This document shows, one piece after another, positions 13,126-25,700 of a stretch of DNA of 64,000 bases. The position numbers and the translations under genes were made by a program. The notes beneath the pieces were generated by a model that saw nothing but the letters and a program-made list of their open reading frames with translations, made no database searches and was not told the DNA's origin. Location: contig NC_081334.1 of NCBI RefSeq assembly GCF_022539665.2, forward strand, positions 3,968,001-4,032,000, in the 5' to 3' direction. Position 1 is the first letter of the stretch, and every line of letters starts with the position of its first letter. Source of the stretch: Daphnia carinata (Eukaryota > Arthropoda > Branchiopoda > Diplostraca > Daphniidae).

Positions 13126-13483
13126 TTTTCTCGAAAAAATGCTGTAAAACTCGAGGAAAAGAAAACACTCGAAATAGGGAAAGAGAATGACGTCACCGAT
13201 AGCGCGACAACAACACGACGTGGCGTTATCGATGGTCGCAAACGGGCCGTCCTGTCCGACTAATCAGCCGAAGAGGAAGAGCAACATGCTGGCCTTCTCC
13301 AACATGTTACAACACGAGCCGTCGGATTGCCCGCTGCCATCGGCCGGCTCGCACAATCACCATCATTATCGCCAAAATCATCGGACCGCTAGCAGCGGAT
13401 TCCTGGCCATTAGAAATCGAGGCAGTAAACTGAAACTGCTCCGTCGGGCCCAATCATCGTCGCCGTCGTCCACCAACGCTAAT
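13126..13483 (+). other. RhoGAP alternative first coding exon A
   Basis: The exon starts at a strong acceptor (13125) and has about 60 nt of 5' UTR. An ATG at 13187 then opens 99 codons ending AAT|GTAAGT in phase 0. It is rich in His, Gln and Ser, with a basic RNRGSKLKLLRR patch. Phase 0 matches the acceptor at 25194. Confidence 0.7.
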
Positions 13484-16400
13484 GTAAGTCCCCCCCCCCC
13501 TTCTTTTCTTTCTTTTTTTTTTTATTACGATGATTTTTTTTTTTATTTTTCTTTTTAAGTATGTGATTGCGATTGGGGGTTTATCGTTTGAACGGACGCG
13601 CGCGTTCTCGTGTGTGTACGGGCGAATTTTTTTTTTTTTTTTTTTTCTTGTGTTTGTTCCAACGTTTTGTTCGATTATTGGCCCGTCCGATTTTTTTTTT
13701 TTTCATTTGTTTTCAAGGATAGGAACCACGCCCTTCTGAAAAATTTCGTACAAAATCAAGAAAAAAAACACACAAAGTTTCGAGACCAAACATGGTGGAA
13801 AAAAGGGGGGGGGAGAGGGGAGGTTGGTCTAAAAATAGGAATGACGGTGTGTGTGTGTAAAGAGATTTGAATTTGGCGCGCCTTTCATCGCCTTTTCCCA
13901 TTGCGGACCAAAGAGAATCGGTTGGGCGTGGGTCAGCCTCGATCGTCGTCACCGACCTAAAGCTCAGCTTTGGAAAAATAGGCGTCCCAAAGTCCGGCAC
14001 AACATTTTCCCCGAATGACATTACACGTCAAATCCGGGTGAGGTCATAAACTTTACCGGTTTTTTTTTTTTTTTTTTTTTTCAAAAACCGATAACACGGC
14101 AACAATCTAAAACAGGAAATGAATTTATTTTCGTGAAGCCCGTCGGTAACTTTGAAAGGAAAGAATCTCATTTAGTGGAAATCATTTTCTGTTGGCCCGG
14201 TGTGCCGGTGATGGATCCGTCTAAAATCTAAACTCCTCCGCACATTCGTGTCACAAAAACACACACACACACACTCACCTGTCGTGTTTACAAACATTGG
14301 AACCCACCTCTTCCTTTTTTTTTTTAAATTTAAATAATTACGCAATCCGGTGGAAGATGTTTCGAAAGCGGATACGTTCACGACGCGATTGGAATTTCAT
14401 CGTGAAACATTTTTTCTTGATGCTTTAAGGCAAGGTGTCCGATATTTTTTCGCTCGTTTAAGGAGTGACACTCTTTAATTTGTTGACCCTTGACCTCGTT
14501 TTTCCTCTCTGTGTTACGTTGGTTCTTTCTCTTCTTTCGTTTTTTTTTTTTTGAACGCTTGTCCATTTCGGACCGCGATGTGCGACGTCACTGACACAAC
14601 GGAACGAGAGGCGAATTGTTTCGTTTTTTTTTTTTTTTGGGGGGGGGGGGCGTTTCTTCACCGCAATGTTTTGGTTGCAACCTCCCGTCAAGGACGATTT
14701 CACCTCACCATATCGAGAAAAAAAAAAAAAAAAAGTCCCCCCCCCCCCCTCCTTCTCGCTATATACCCAAAATAAAATAAAATAAAAAAAAAGACCGGGA
14801 GAATTAGAATGCGATCCCGCGGCGTTTGAAAAAAGAAAAAAAAAAGACAAATGTTTTGAAACTCCTTAATTTAAAGGAAGAAAAAAAAAATCACGACAAA
14901 GAGAGCTAGAAAAAAAAAAAAAAAAAAGACGTTTCGATGTGAAACAATAGGCGAAAGAAGAAGGGGAACGTGTGTACTAGATACGCCATAAAAAGAAAAA
15001 AGAAAGAGACAAGGGGACTGTCTTTGGTGGAGAGGTGGAGGAAGGCTCATCATGTGTTATTACGCGCGATAGGAGCAGTTAATCACGTCCACCTGTGAAA
15101 AAACCTTCGTTTTTCCCATACCGTAGAGTAATAGTCATCTGACGTGAAAAGAAAAGAGAAGAGGACGGATAATTATGACTAGAAAGGGGTATCACAATCT
15201 CACGTGCGGTTCCCCCCCCCCCTTTTTTTTTTTTTTTTTTTTTTATTTCTTTTCAATTGCAATGATTCGCCCAAATAAAACATACACACACACACACACA
15301 CGTATAAAACGGGGTGGGGGGGAGGTTTTTAAAGGGAAACTTGTAATTGAACTGATTGCAAGAAATGGGTTCTTGCTTTACCGAGAGTTTCTGTCGCGAT
15401 CGATCAAACCGGAATTCTTTTGAAAATTGGCGGGCTTTTTTTTTTTTTTTTTTTTTTAAATCTCCATTCATTTGTTGCGTGACCCAATTTCTTAATTTCA
15501 CGCGCCCACACCGCAAATGTTAAAAAAAAAAAAAAAGAAATAAAACAAAAAGCTGAACCGGAAAAGAAAAATGATGAAAATTGAAATTGCATTATGGCAT
15601 TGGTCAATCGCGTATGACGTCACTAGCGTCATCTACCAGGCATTTTAAACGTAATAATCCCTACCCCTACCTTTGAACTAGGCCGCGAATTTCAAACATT
15701 TCGTGCGTGCGCCCGTGATCTAAAAATGTCGTTCATTCAAAAAACTCGATATCTCTCAATGAAATAAGAATCACACACACACACACACACACACACATTC
15801 CCTTTCCCCCCTTCTTTCGTACACCTTTCGAGATCAGAGCAAATGTCTTTGAACTATAGCTGCCAGCTATTTCACTCCAAAAAGATTTGGCCGGGCCACA
15901 CTCTGTCCGGCGGTCTTCCCCCTCTCTGACTCTGAATGCTTCGACTATCACTAACATAAAATCTAAGAAGATACGCTCCAACTGGAGCGTCCATCCGCAA
16001 ACGATACATTTTTATTTATTTTTTTTTCTTTTAATTTCATCAAACAGCTAGGGCCTCCCTGCCAATTAGGATAACACCTGTCGAGTCCCATTTTTGTTTT
16101 GTGGGCCCATCACAGCGTATGTGTGTGTGTGTATGTTACCGAAGCTAATCAGCACGTGTCGTCTGTCCAAAATAAAAAAAAAAACGGGCCACAATTTTTC
16201 AGAGCGGAAGGCAGCGTGTGTGTTGTGTGTCTAATTAACCGAGTTTTTTTTTTGTTGTTGTTTTGTTTTTGTTTTTCACACAAAAACGAAGTCAACTAAA
16301 TTCATTTTTTTTTTTTTTACACAATATCACATTGAAAGAATGAGACTGTACATTTGCATACGTGTTGACGTCATACGCGTGAGACAAATAATCCATCATA

Positions 16401-17154
16401 GTAAAAAAAAAAAAAAGAAAAAGAAAATGTTTGTTTCTGGAAAAACTTGACCACAGCTGAGCTTTCTAAACCAGTTGGGATCCATATAATTTTGTTGTTG
16501 TTGAATTTTGTCTTGCTGTCCTCTACGATACTTTCTTATCAATATGCAAAGGAATGTCGGGAAATGTGTTTTTTTTTTTTTTTTTTTTTTCCGGCCCCAC
16601 ACTCCCGACGCTTGCGGTTTTTGAGGTTTTTCGACGTTGGCCACTTTCACGAAGGCTAAGGATTTTTTTTTTTTATTTTATTTTTTTTTTTTTTGTTGAG
16701 AAACAAAACAACAACAACAACAAAAAATGGCGGATGTGTATTTGGCTGTAGGCGGCTCCGTAGAGCACTCTTATTGAACATGATTTAATAGCATACAGCT
16801 CGAGGATGTGCATTAGTGTCACTTTCACGATCCGTCGGCTCCTCCCCTTTTTCTTTTTTCTTTTTTCTCGTGAAATACCCTAATCGAGAAAATCGCTTTT
16901 CTTTTGTTTTTGTTTTGTTTTTATAAGGGAACGATATTGTTTCACGGCCGTCCATCAAGGGAAAACTTTGAACGTTCATTTTTTATTTTAAAAATTTCGA
17001 ATTGAAATCGTTGTTGTTGTTTTCTTTGGAATTTTATTATTGCGCAATAGTCGTAATCAAATGTGATGAAGGTCGCCATTTTGATTGAACGAAAAAACAC
17101 CGACCGACGTTTTGTGGCTTTTGGGTGGGGGGGGAAGGGGATGTTATCTCGCCG

Positions 17155-17187
<33 letters not shown>

Positions 17188-19668
17188 CCTTCGAAATCGG
17201 GACGGTAGAACGCACTTTCGATGTCGTGTCAGCTCGAGTTAGCGCACGGAAAGCGCCAGTTCCTCGGCGAATACATTGGCGGATCCATTTGCATTTGCAT
17301 TTCCATCCAAAAAAAAAAAAAAATAATAAAATAAATAGTGTTTGTGGTTGCGCAACATGGCAAGGTCGTCACCTCAATCCAAATCCAATTTGCTAATCCG
17401 CAGTGGCAGCCTCAAACTGATAGCCAGACGCGTCATGGAGGCCGGCCACAATCTAATCCAGCCTGTTATTGGTATCCAGGTAAAGGTTGACTTTCACTCT
17501 GACATAACATTTGTTTTGTTTTTTTCTTTCTTATCTTTTCTTTTTCTTTTTTTTTTTTTAATTGCTTTTTTTATTTTTCATTAAAACAAATGATGAATGT
17601 CAATGATATTTCCGGGCAATTGACAACATGCCTTGTTATTAAATCACGTCAATGTTCGAAACTTGATGGCTTTGAAGAGACAGGTGCGCATGTTTAGGTA
17701 TTGGGCGTATTTTAAGTAGGTCAAAAGGTCGTTTGTTTTGTTTTTTAATTCGTTTTAACGATGTGTGCGACAAATGTCAAAATCGATTGAATGTGGGGGA
17801 TCGAATTATTTATGACAGCATCAATGGCCGACGCGTACACACACACACAAAAAAAAATGTGTTTCTTTTTTTTTCCCCTCATTTTCGTTGGCGTGATTTA
17901 TAGCGCTGTGAATCGTAACGTTGGGCCGTTTATTATTCCCATTTTAGGGGGAGGGGGGAGGAGGACAGACAGCAAAGAAATGAATTCACATTTGATTGAA
18001 AATTCACGCAGCTAGTGAATTTACGAGCGGCTGCAAATATTGTTTTTTTTTTATTATGATTATTTCCTTTGCATTTTTGCGCATTGTCTGTGTCTTTTTT
18101 TTTTTTTCATCGTTTGTGTGCGTGAATAACAAACGAAACAATTTCTGTTTCGTTTGGGTAGCCGGCGTGAGTGGCATAGCCAAACAGGTGGGTCGGGATT
18201 TTTTTTTTTTTTACCCAGTGCCGAAGCAGGAGAAAGTGGTGGCAGCACCGTAGCTGCTCCGACAGGCAAAAGAAGGAGGGAAGGCAGGCAGGCAAGGATG
18301 AAAGGGGGGGGGGGGTACTCACGATGGATGGAGAGATGACCATAATTGGACGACCCCAAGGTTCGCTCATTTCCAATAGCCACGTCCAAACCACGTCAAG
18401 GTTATTTAACCTTTTGTTTTGTTTTTAAGGAGGGGGGGGGGGGGCGGGGGTTCGTATACCAGGATCTCCCAACTCTCTTTTTTTTTTCTTTTTTTTTTTT
18501 GCCTTCTTTAGGACAAAATGTATGCAAGAGAAATTCAAAAGTCACAAACATTTTTGAATTTTTTTTTTTTTTTTCTTTCTTTTTTCCCCATTTTTTATTT
18601 TTGGCGTGTTTCGTTTTTAAAAGAAAGGTTGTAAGTGATGTGAAATATAGCGCACGACGTAGGAATCAGATTACGCATGTGATTGCGCTGCCATTTTGGG
18701 AAACCTTGTCTAATAACCTCGAGAACTGGAAACAATTGCAGAAAATGAGTTTTCTTGTTTCCTTCTTCGTTTTTTTTTTTTTTTTTTTTTTTTTTTACGT
18801 TTATAATTCGCAGCACATTCCGTTAAGGTTTTTTTTTTTTTGTTTTCTCCGGTTAAATTTCGCGGTAGTTTTAAAAACAAAACAACAATCAATCTCATTT
18901 ATTTATTTTTTTTTTTTAAAAATTGGCGCCATTTTTTCTATTGAAATCGAGACGATTGCGTCGGAGGAATTTGAATTTATTACCACATTTTTTATTTACC
19001 AAAGATGCAACGCAATAAAAGCTGGACTTTATTCAATACGAAGGGAAAAAGGGATCAAATTATGTGACGCAGTTGTTTACGATTGCGACAAACACTTTCC
19101 AAACGGAATTTTCGGCCACCAAATAAAGAGAACAAATTTTTTTTTTTTTGTCTTGTTTTGTTTTTGAAACGTGAACCGATACGTCCCAGGTGTGTACGTG
19201 ACACGATAGTCACAGACGAACTTAATGCCAACGTCCATCAGGTCCTTGAGAGATTACGCCACACCTATCTTTACAATCTTATTACTCATTATCACCCGAA
19301 ATCTTTTTATTTTTATTTTTTTTTTTTTTTTCGTGTACCTTTGTGTCCAATGACACAAATAGAACAAACAAACGAAAGAATGCGTTACATATTTTTGTGT
19401 TATATACAACGTCATTAGATGCAAGAGAAATGCCTTCCGTTTTTTTTTTTTTTTTTTTTTTCTTTTTCTCTTTTTATTTCTCATTTTCGTTAATAAAATG
19501 GAAAGGAGCGCTCACGCCGATGACCTTTGCCGACCGTTTTTTTTTTTTTTTTTTTTAACACGCTCGCACGATCATTTTCTTGAACTTGCTCTCTGGTTCC
19601 TAAGGGGATGCGAAGGTTGTTCTTGCTGCTTCCCGTCTGGCGCTAATTAAATCCACATTTGTTATGCG

Positions 19669-19701
<33 letters not shown>

Positions 19702-22700
19702 CCGGTTATAAGGTGCGAAGATAAGTTTTTGAAGAAAAACATATCAACGGCTACTTAAAATGTAACGTTGCATTTTTTTATTTTTCAAAAATTTTGTTTT
19801 CTATTTTTTAAATGACATTTCGCGGGGTTTTTTGTTTTCTTCGTTAAAATGGATGGACGTTTATTGCACCTGTTTGGGTTTTCCTAACGTGTGAACGCAA
19901 TCGAAAGGAGAGAGGTTTTTTTTTTGTTTTTTTTTTAAATGAGAATTTTTCGTTTCAAAGATTTTCTTTTTTTTTGTTTTTAATAAAAGGAATAAATATT
20001 TAGTAGCGGCAACGTCGCCATTCCATTCGGCCCCTCAGGTGTTTCACTGTGATGTTGTCTGGAGGGTGACGTGCGTGTGCCCGCGTTCCTCTCTTTGGTC
20101 GTTCGCTTGCGTGTGTCTGTAATAACAAAAAAAAAAGGAAAAAGATAACCGCAGGTGAAGGAGAAGGATGGGTAAAGTGGGTGGAGTTTTCGGGTGAGAG
20201 TAAGCCGAGAGGCGCTTAGCAAAGAATAAAAAAAAAAAAAAAAAAAAAAGAAAAGGGTCCCCCGCCCGACCCGAACCTCCGCCAAAAAAGATACACGCGC
20301 AACGTACGGGACGGATTTTTTAGTTATCGGTGAGACACGGTGTGAGTCAGTTCGCGTCCGCTTGGTGTCTAAAAAAAATTTTTATTTTTTTTTTTTCTGT
20401 TTTCATCTGCGGTGCTGTGAAAAACCAAAAAAAAAAAAAATTTCAGAAGAAATCAAATTTATTTGATGTTTTTTTATGGGAGGGGAAGGTGGTAGGGAAG
20501 AAGTGTGTGTGTGTGTGTGTGTGTACAGGTGTGGCGTGCCGCAACGATGTGAATGGTTTTCTCACTTGAAGTTGGTGTAAGTTTCATCGACATGGCGCAC
20601 CTGATGGGATCTATTTCATTATTCCGTTTCTCACCTACAAATCCAATCGAGTGAAACGTTTTCTTTTTTTTTTTTTCCCCACTTCGGCCGACATTTTTTT
20701 CTTTTGCTTCGTGTGCGGTACCCCTTTTCTTATTTTTTCCTTTAAAAAAAAAAAGAGTACAAAAATGAAGTGGCCCATCGCAGTTAATAAGGATTATACA
20801 TCATCCGCCAGCCGACGCCATCAACACCACCTACAGGTGCGTTTTGCGTCCATTATCGAATTTTTTTTTTTTTTTTTTTTAGAAAGATCGTCGATAACAA
20901 AAAAAAAAAGGGGCAAATCGAATATTGCACCTTTTTTTTATCGAGTTGAGTCACGTCTCGTTTGATTTTGAACGTGGGTGTTGTCCAACTTTTTTGTTTT
21001 TTTTTTTTTTTTTTTTCTGTGTGTTGTTTACATTGAAAAAAAAGATTTTAGAGGTCGCGAAAAATGATGTCGAATCATATCTCCTTTTTAGAGGCAAATG
21101 ATAATTCCGGTTTTATTTTTAAGTGTTTTTTTTTTCCCCCCTTCTTTAAATGTTGTTTTGGCAACAACGCATTTCTTTATTTGCGCTCCATTTGATTTCC
21201 TCCGTGATTTCTTTTTAAACTGTCAAACTGCGCGGACGTAATTCTTTTTTTGTTTTTTTTTTTGGCGCCCTCATCATGTGGTTAAAGGGAGGTTTCTCTC
21301 TAGAAAAAAAAAAATGCCCCTCTACATTTCGTATTTAAATGCATTTTAAATTGGTGCAAATTCGGCGCCTTTTTTTTTTTGTTGTTGTTGAAATCTCGTC
21401 CCAACCGAGTGATAATCATCGTGGCAATGGCGTCAAAAGCAATTAAACGACGCTTACTCATACGTTTCCCCGTGTAGCCTAGTAAACTTTTGATCTTTTA
21501 TCTGAGAAAAAAATTCGAGTTTACTGTTCCAAATTCATTGGATTCTATTTCAAGATTTTGAAATCAATTAAAAATCTGAAAAGGAAATTGTCGTAAAAAA
21601 AAAAAATCAAATGAGATGACCCTCTTTTTCCATCGTGCTGGATATTATTGCGTAGGTCACCTGTTTTTCTTCTTCTTCTTCTTAATTTCGCGTGAATTTT
21701 TCTGTTTATTGTTGTTGATTTTTATGTGTGTGTCCCGTTGGTGGGCAAGAAATAGTTGAAATTCAATGGCCAGCAGCTATTAGTACAGTTTTAAATGGTC
21801 AGTCGTGTTTATAAAAAAAAAAAAAAAATACTTAAATTGACGAATTGAATGAAGAAAAAAGGTTAGACTTTGTGATGATAGTCCGAAGGTCAGTTGGAAC
21901 GCAGCTGCTCCAACGTCTGTGTGTAATCATCTGCCGGCAACAATTGTGTCTGCGCTATAACGATTCTCCATCATCCGCATTTTTTTTTTTTTTTTTTTGC
22001 GGTATCATTTGTCTCGGTGAACCCGTTTTCTCAAACTTGATTTTCATAAAACGTGTGCAATTTGAAAACTCGATGATCGCCAGTTTGGCAGGTCCTTGTC
22101 CAATTCGATTGCGGCTTTTAAAACAAAATGATAAAAAAACAAAAAAAAAAACAACTGAAAATGACGTTCACTTTCAAAATGATGCGATGAACTTGGAAAT
22201 GTTTCTCTTTTGAAATCTGCGAAAAATGAAAATGCCATTAGATTAATTTTAATTGTAGGCATTTCTTTTTTTTTTTTTTTTTAGAAATTTCACGCTATTT
22301 TTCGCGGTGCGTCTCTTTTTTTTTTTTTTTTACATTTAACTACGTGAACTTTACAGTTGTGCTGTGTGTCTTGCCTAGTGTGTGTGTGTGTGTGTGTGTG
22401 TTAATTCGAAAAATATCCGTGATTCTGACGTCACACTAAGCCCGTTGTTCTTTTGTTTTTCCTACTTCTCTTCTACCTCTCTCCCTCGAAAATGCCTAAT
22501 GACGATAACGGGATCGACACTTTGGCCGCTTCTCCCTACACACCAAAAGTTCGTTTGCAAAGATGCACGAAAGCGTCCAACATTTTTTTTTTTTTTTTAC
22601 ATAACGGAGCTGCGACCGCCTATTTCAAAAATAAAAATGGCCTCCTATTTTTATCAAGTCTATGTTTCTTTCGATAAAAATATTAGGCACTTGAGGGTGG

Positions 22701-25700
22701 GGATGGCGCACCTATCAATTGGCCGATATGAAAACTATATGCGATGGAGGTTAGTAGCGTGAATGAAACACAGTTAAAGAGCATCGCCGAAAAAAATTGC
22801 GGTACTCGTCTTGCCTTCCTTTTTTTTTTTTTTAACGGTGGGAGGATCGTGAAAACAAATTTCCCGATTCTTATTTCGACAGTTTTCATTTGCAAAAGAT
22901 TTTATTATTCCATAGAATATGGCCGATTCTCTCATGTCGAACGAGGACAGCTCCGTTAAGTCGCTCTTCATTTTTCGCGTTTTTGAAAGCGTTGAATGTT
23001 TGTTGCGCCGAAACGGAGCGCGCGCGTGCCCAGTTTCCGCCAGACTGCGCTGCCACAAGAAGAAGAAGAAGAAGAAGAAGAGCAACGTGATGCGTTTCAT
23101 ATAGAACCGCCTAGCGTACCGCTTGTTGCGGTACCCGATTGTTCGCGTCCGAGGCACGCGCCATGACTATGTCTCTTAAAACATGTTTCATTTCCCGTTT
23201 CAATAACATCGCATTTTTTTTTTTTTTTTTCGCGCCCTTTTTTTTTTTTTTATTTGAATTATTTTTATCGTTTTTTTTTTTTTTTTTTTTACATCCCCCG
23301 CACATTTCGAATTTCTTTTTTCAAATGTTTTAAAAAAAAACCAAACAAAAACAAACGACCGAACTGCGCAGCCGCCAGAATGGACTCAAAGTATCGGCGG
23401 TCGACTGAGTTTTTTCGAAGCGCCCCAGCATTTGACTCCCCGCCGCTGGTGTGTCGTGTGTCGTGTCCCGCGTTCAACACACGCACAGGGGGCCACAGCC
23501 GTGAGTGTGGGGAGGGAAAGGGAAACAAAAAAAGAAATCGTAATCATTTTTGTATTTCTTTTCGCTGTTTTGGTCGGCTTGTTCTCTGGCCAGCAAAGGC
23601 AGTCGGTTGGACGACGAGTGCGGATGTTTGGACGACGAGCGTTGTACAGCAGATCGGTTTTCATGTGCGTTGCGTGCGGCCAGTGAAACAGTGCGGGTGG
23701 GGTGCGGGATGCGTCTTGGTGTTTCGACAATCTCATCCACACATGAACGGAGAGAGAGGAAAGAAATCAAAGCCATCATGGATGGATGATTGAGAGAAAA
23801 ACGAGAAGAGAAAAAAGGGTCCGTCTTTTTTCTTTTTTTTTTTTTTGGATTGAAGGGCCGGCCGTGAAGAAGAAAAAAAAAACAAACAAAACAAACGATT
23901 TTACATTTGGTTTTTTTTTTCGTGAGCGTGAGTGTTTCAGTGTTTTTTTTTTTTAAAACTCGATGCTATACGAGTTGAAGATGCTTGAAATAGCATCAAG
24001 ATCGGAATAACGAAAATTGAAAGAAGAAGACAAACAAAAAAAGTGAGTCCGTTTTTTGTTTTTGTTGTGTTCATTTTTTTTGTTTCTGTTCGAATGACGT
24101 TGGGGAAAACGTCATTTTCATCTTCGGCTTAAATGGGCAAAATGACTTCAATCCTAATTCAAAAGAACTCAAAAAATGAATACATTTCACGACTTGTATT
24201 TTTCACTGCCGAGGGACGAGAAGAAAAGAGAGAAGGAGAACGGTCTCCTTCTTTTTTTTTTCTTTTTGTGTTTGTGTCTTGTGTGTGTGTGTGTGTATGT
24301 GTGTGTGTTCTTCTGTGCGGCGGGGCTCGGCCGCCCGTTCTAAGTTTAGACAACCTCGACGACGACCATTTGGCCCAGCGCCCGGCTTCTTATTTTCTTC
24401 CTTTTTGCTTACTGAGGGAAGGGATGGGGCTGCTGCGGCGATGTGTTACTTCTCCCTTCCCTTGCCCAGTGTGTATACACACACACACACACACGACGGT
24501 TTTTATTTTTATTTTTTATTTTTTTTTCCCTTCCTCTCTCTGTTGGGTTTTGAAGTTAAAAAGAAAAGTCGGTTAGGTTTTGCCGTGAGACGGGCAAGCG
24601 AGCGTGTGTCACTGCTGCTGCTGCTGCTGCTCTGCTGTACGCCCTTCTTTTTTTTTTTTTGAAACTCTTTCGAAATGTTCGAGACGAAAACGGAACTGGT
24701 CCGCCAGACAGAACGGCGCATTACGGACACCAATGATGTTGCGTCATCCCCCCCCCCCCCCCCCCGTTTTTTTTTTCTAAATCGCAGAAAGGTGAAACGA
24801 AACTGCGACATTTTGTTACGCCAACTATGACGATCTTTTCCTTTTTGAATTGACGTTTACTTTCGATTGTTTTTCGTCCCCGCAGTTCAAACTGGGCGGC
24901 GGTGAAGTGTCTCGGGAACGGCGCCAAAATTTCAAACCTCCCCCTTTTTTTTCCTTTTTTTTTTTTTTTTTTGCGAAAAAAGGTGAAAGTCGTGACTGGG
25001 GCGTTTAAAGCCACACGTAAGAAGACAACAACAACAACAACAAAAAGAAAAAGAAAAAAAAAGATAATTGCGTCACACAAAAGCCGATGGTGTGAGAAAA
25101 TGAGAAAGAAAGAAACAAAAAAAAAAAAAAATGAAAATGTTTGATTTAAAAATGGAAAAATTGAAATTGAAAATTTGCATTTTGAATGCGACAGGTGCCT
25201 ACAGTTCAAACGCATTTGATGAGCAACGGCAGTAACGGCGTGCTGGAAGATCCCGTCACGATGGACTCGCCCTCATCGACGATGACGGCAACGTCGGCCG
25301 GCCCGGCCAAAGGCAACCAACAAGGCGGCGGCGGCGGCGCTGCGTCGTCGGGTCGCGGACGCGGCGTGGGCTCGGCATCCGGTTCGCGATCCGTTTCGCT
25401 GGCCAGCGTCAGCTCCGACGGCAGCAGCTCCGAGAGTCACCTGGTGGAGCAGGAAGACATTGTGGCCCTGACGCAAGAGGTCCGCGCCTTCAAAGAAGCC
25501 CTGGGCAAACTCCGACGGCTCTTCCACCCCAATGACAAAGGTACGTTTTTCGTTTTGCATTTTCCCTCAATTCATCTGACGTCGTCCTCCCTGTGACGTT
25601 AGAGAAAAAAAGGGGTGGGGGGGGGAGAGGGAGGCGCACGCAATTGTTATTCGGAAATTGATATTCACGATACCTGGGAATCGTTAACACGTACACGGGC

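Larger units (their letters stand above)
13484..25194 (+). other. Large first intron(s) of the RhoGAP gene
   Basis: These 11.7 kb of intron are packed with poly-T runs (many of 15-30 nt), C/G runs, and (CA)n and (GT)n tracts, for example 15772-15797 and 20506-20524. Within it are two further short coding first exons (17357-17479 and 20765-20836) and a GC-rich block near 23.4-23.8 kb. Apart from these I see no coding sequence. Most ORFs here are Phe- or Lys-rich artefacts of homopolymers. Confidence 0.7.

Noticed and set aside
18346-19167. 273-codon ORF in the RhoGAP intron
   Set aside because: It is mostly Phe from poly-T runs, low complexity, with no domain.
23254-23793. 179-codon ORF across the GC-rich block in the RhoGAP intron
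   Set aside because: It begins in homopolymer sequence and competes with other frames of similar length. I treat the block as a possible promoter/5' UTR instead.
24670-24780. Possible additional RhoGAP first exon starting MFETKTELVRQ
   Set aside because: It has no usable donor before it runs into a poly-C/poly-T tract.
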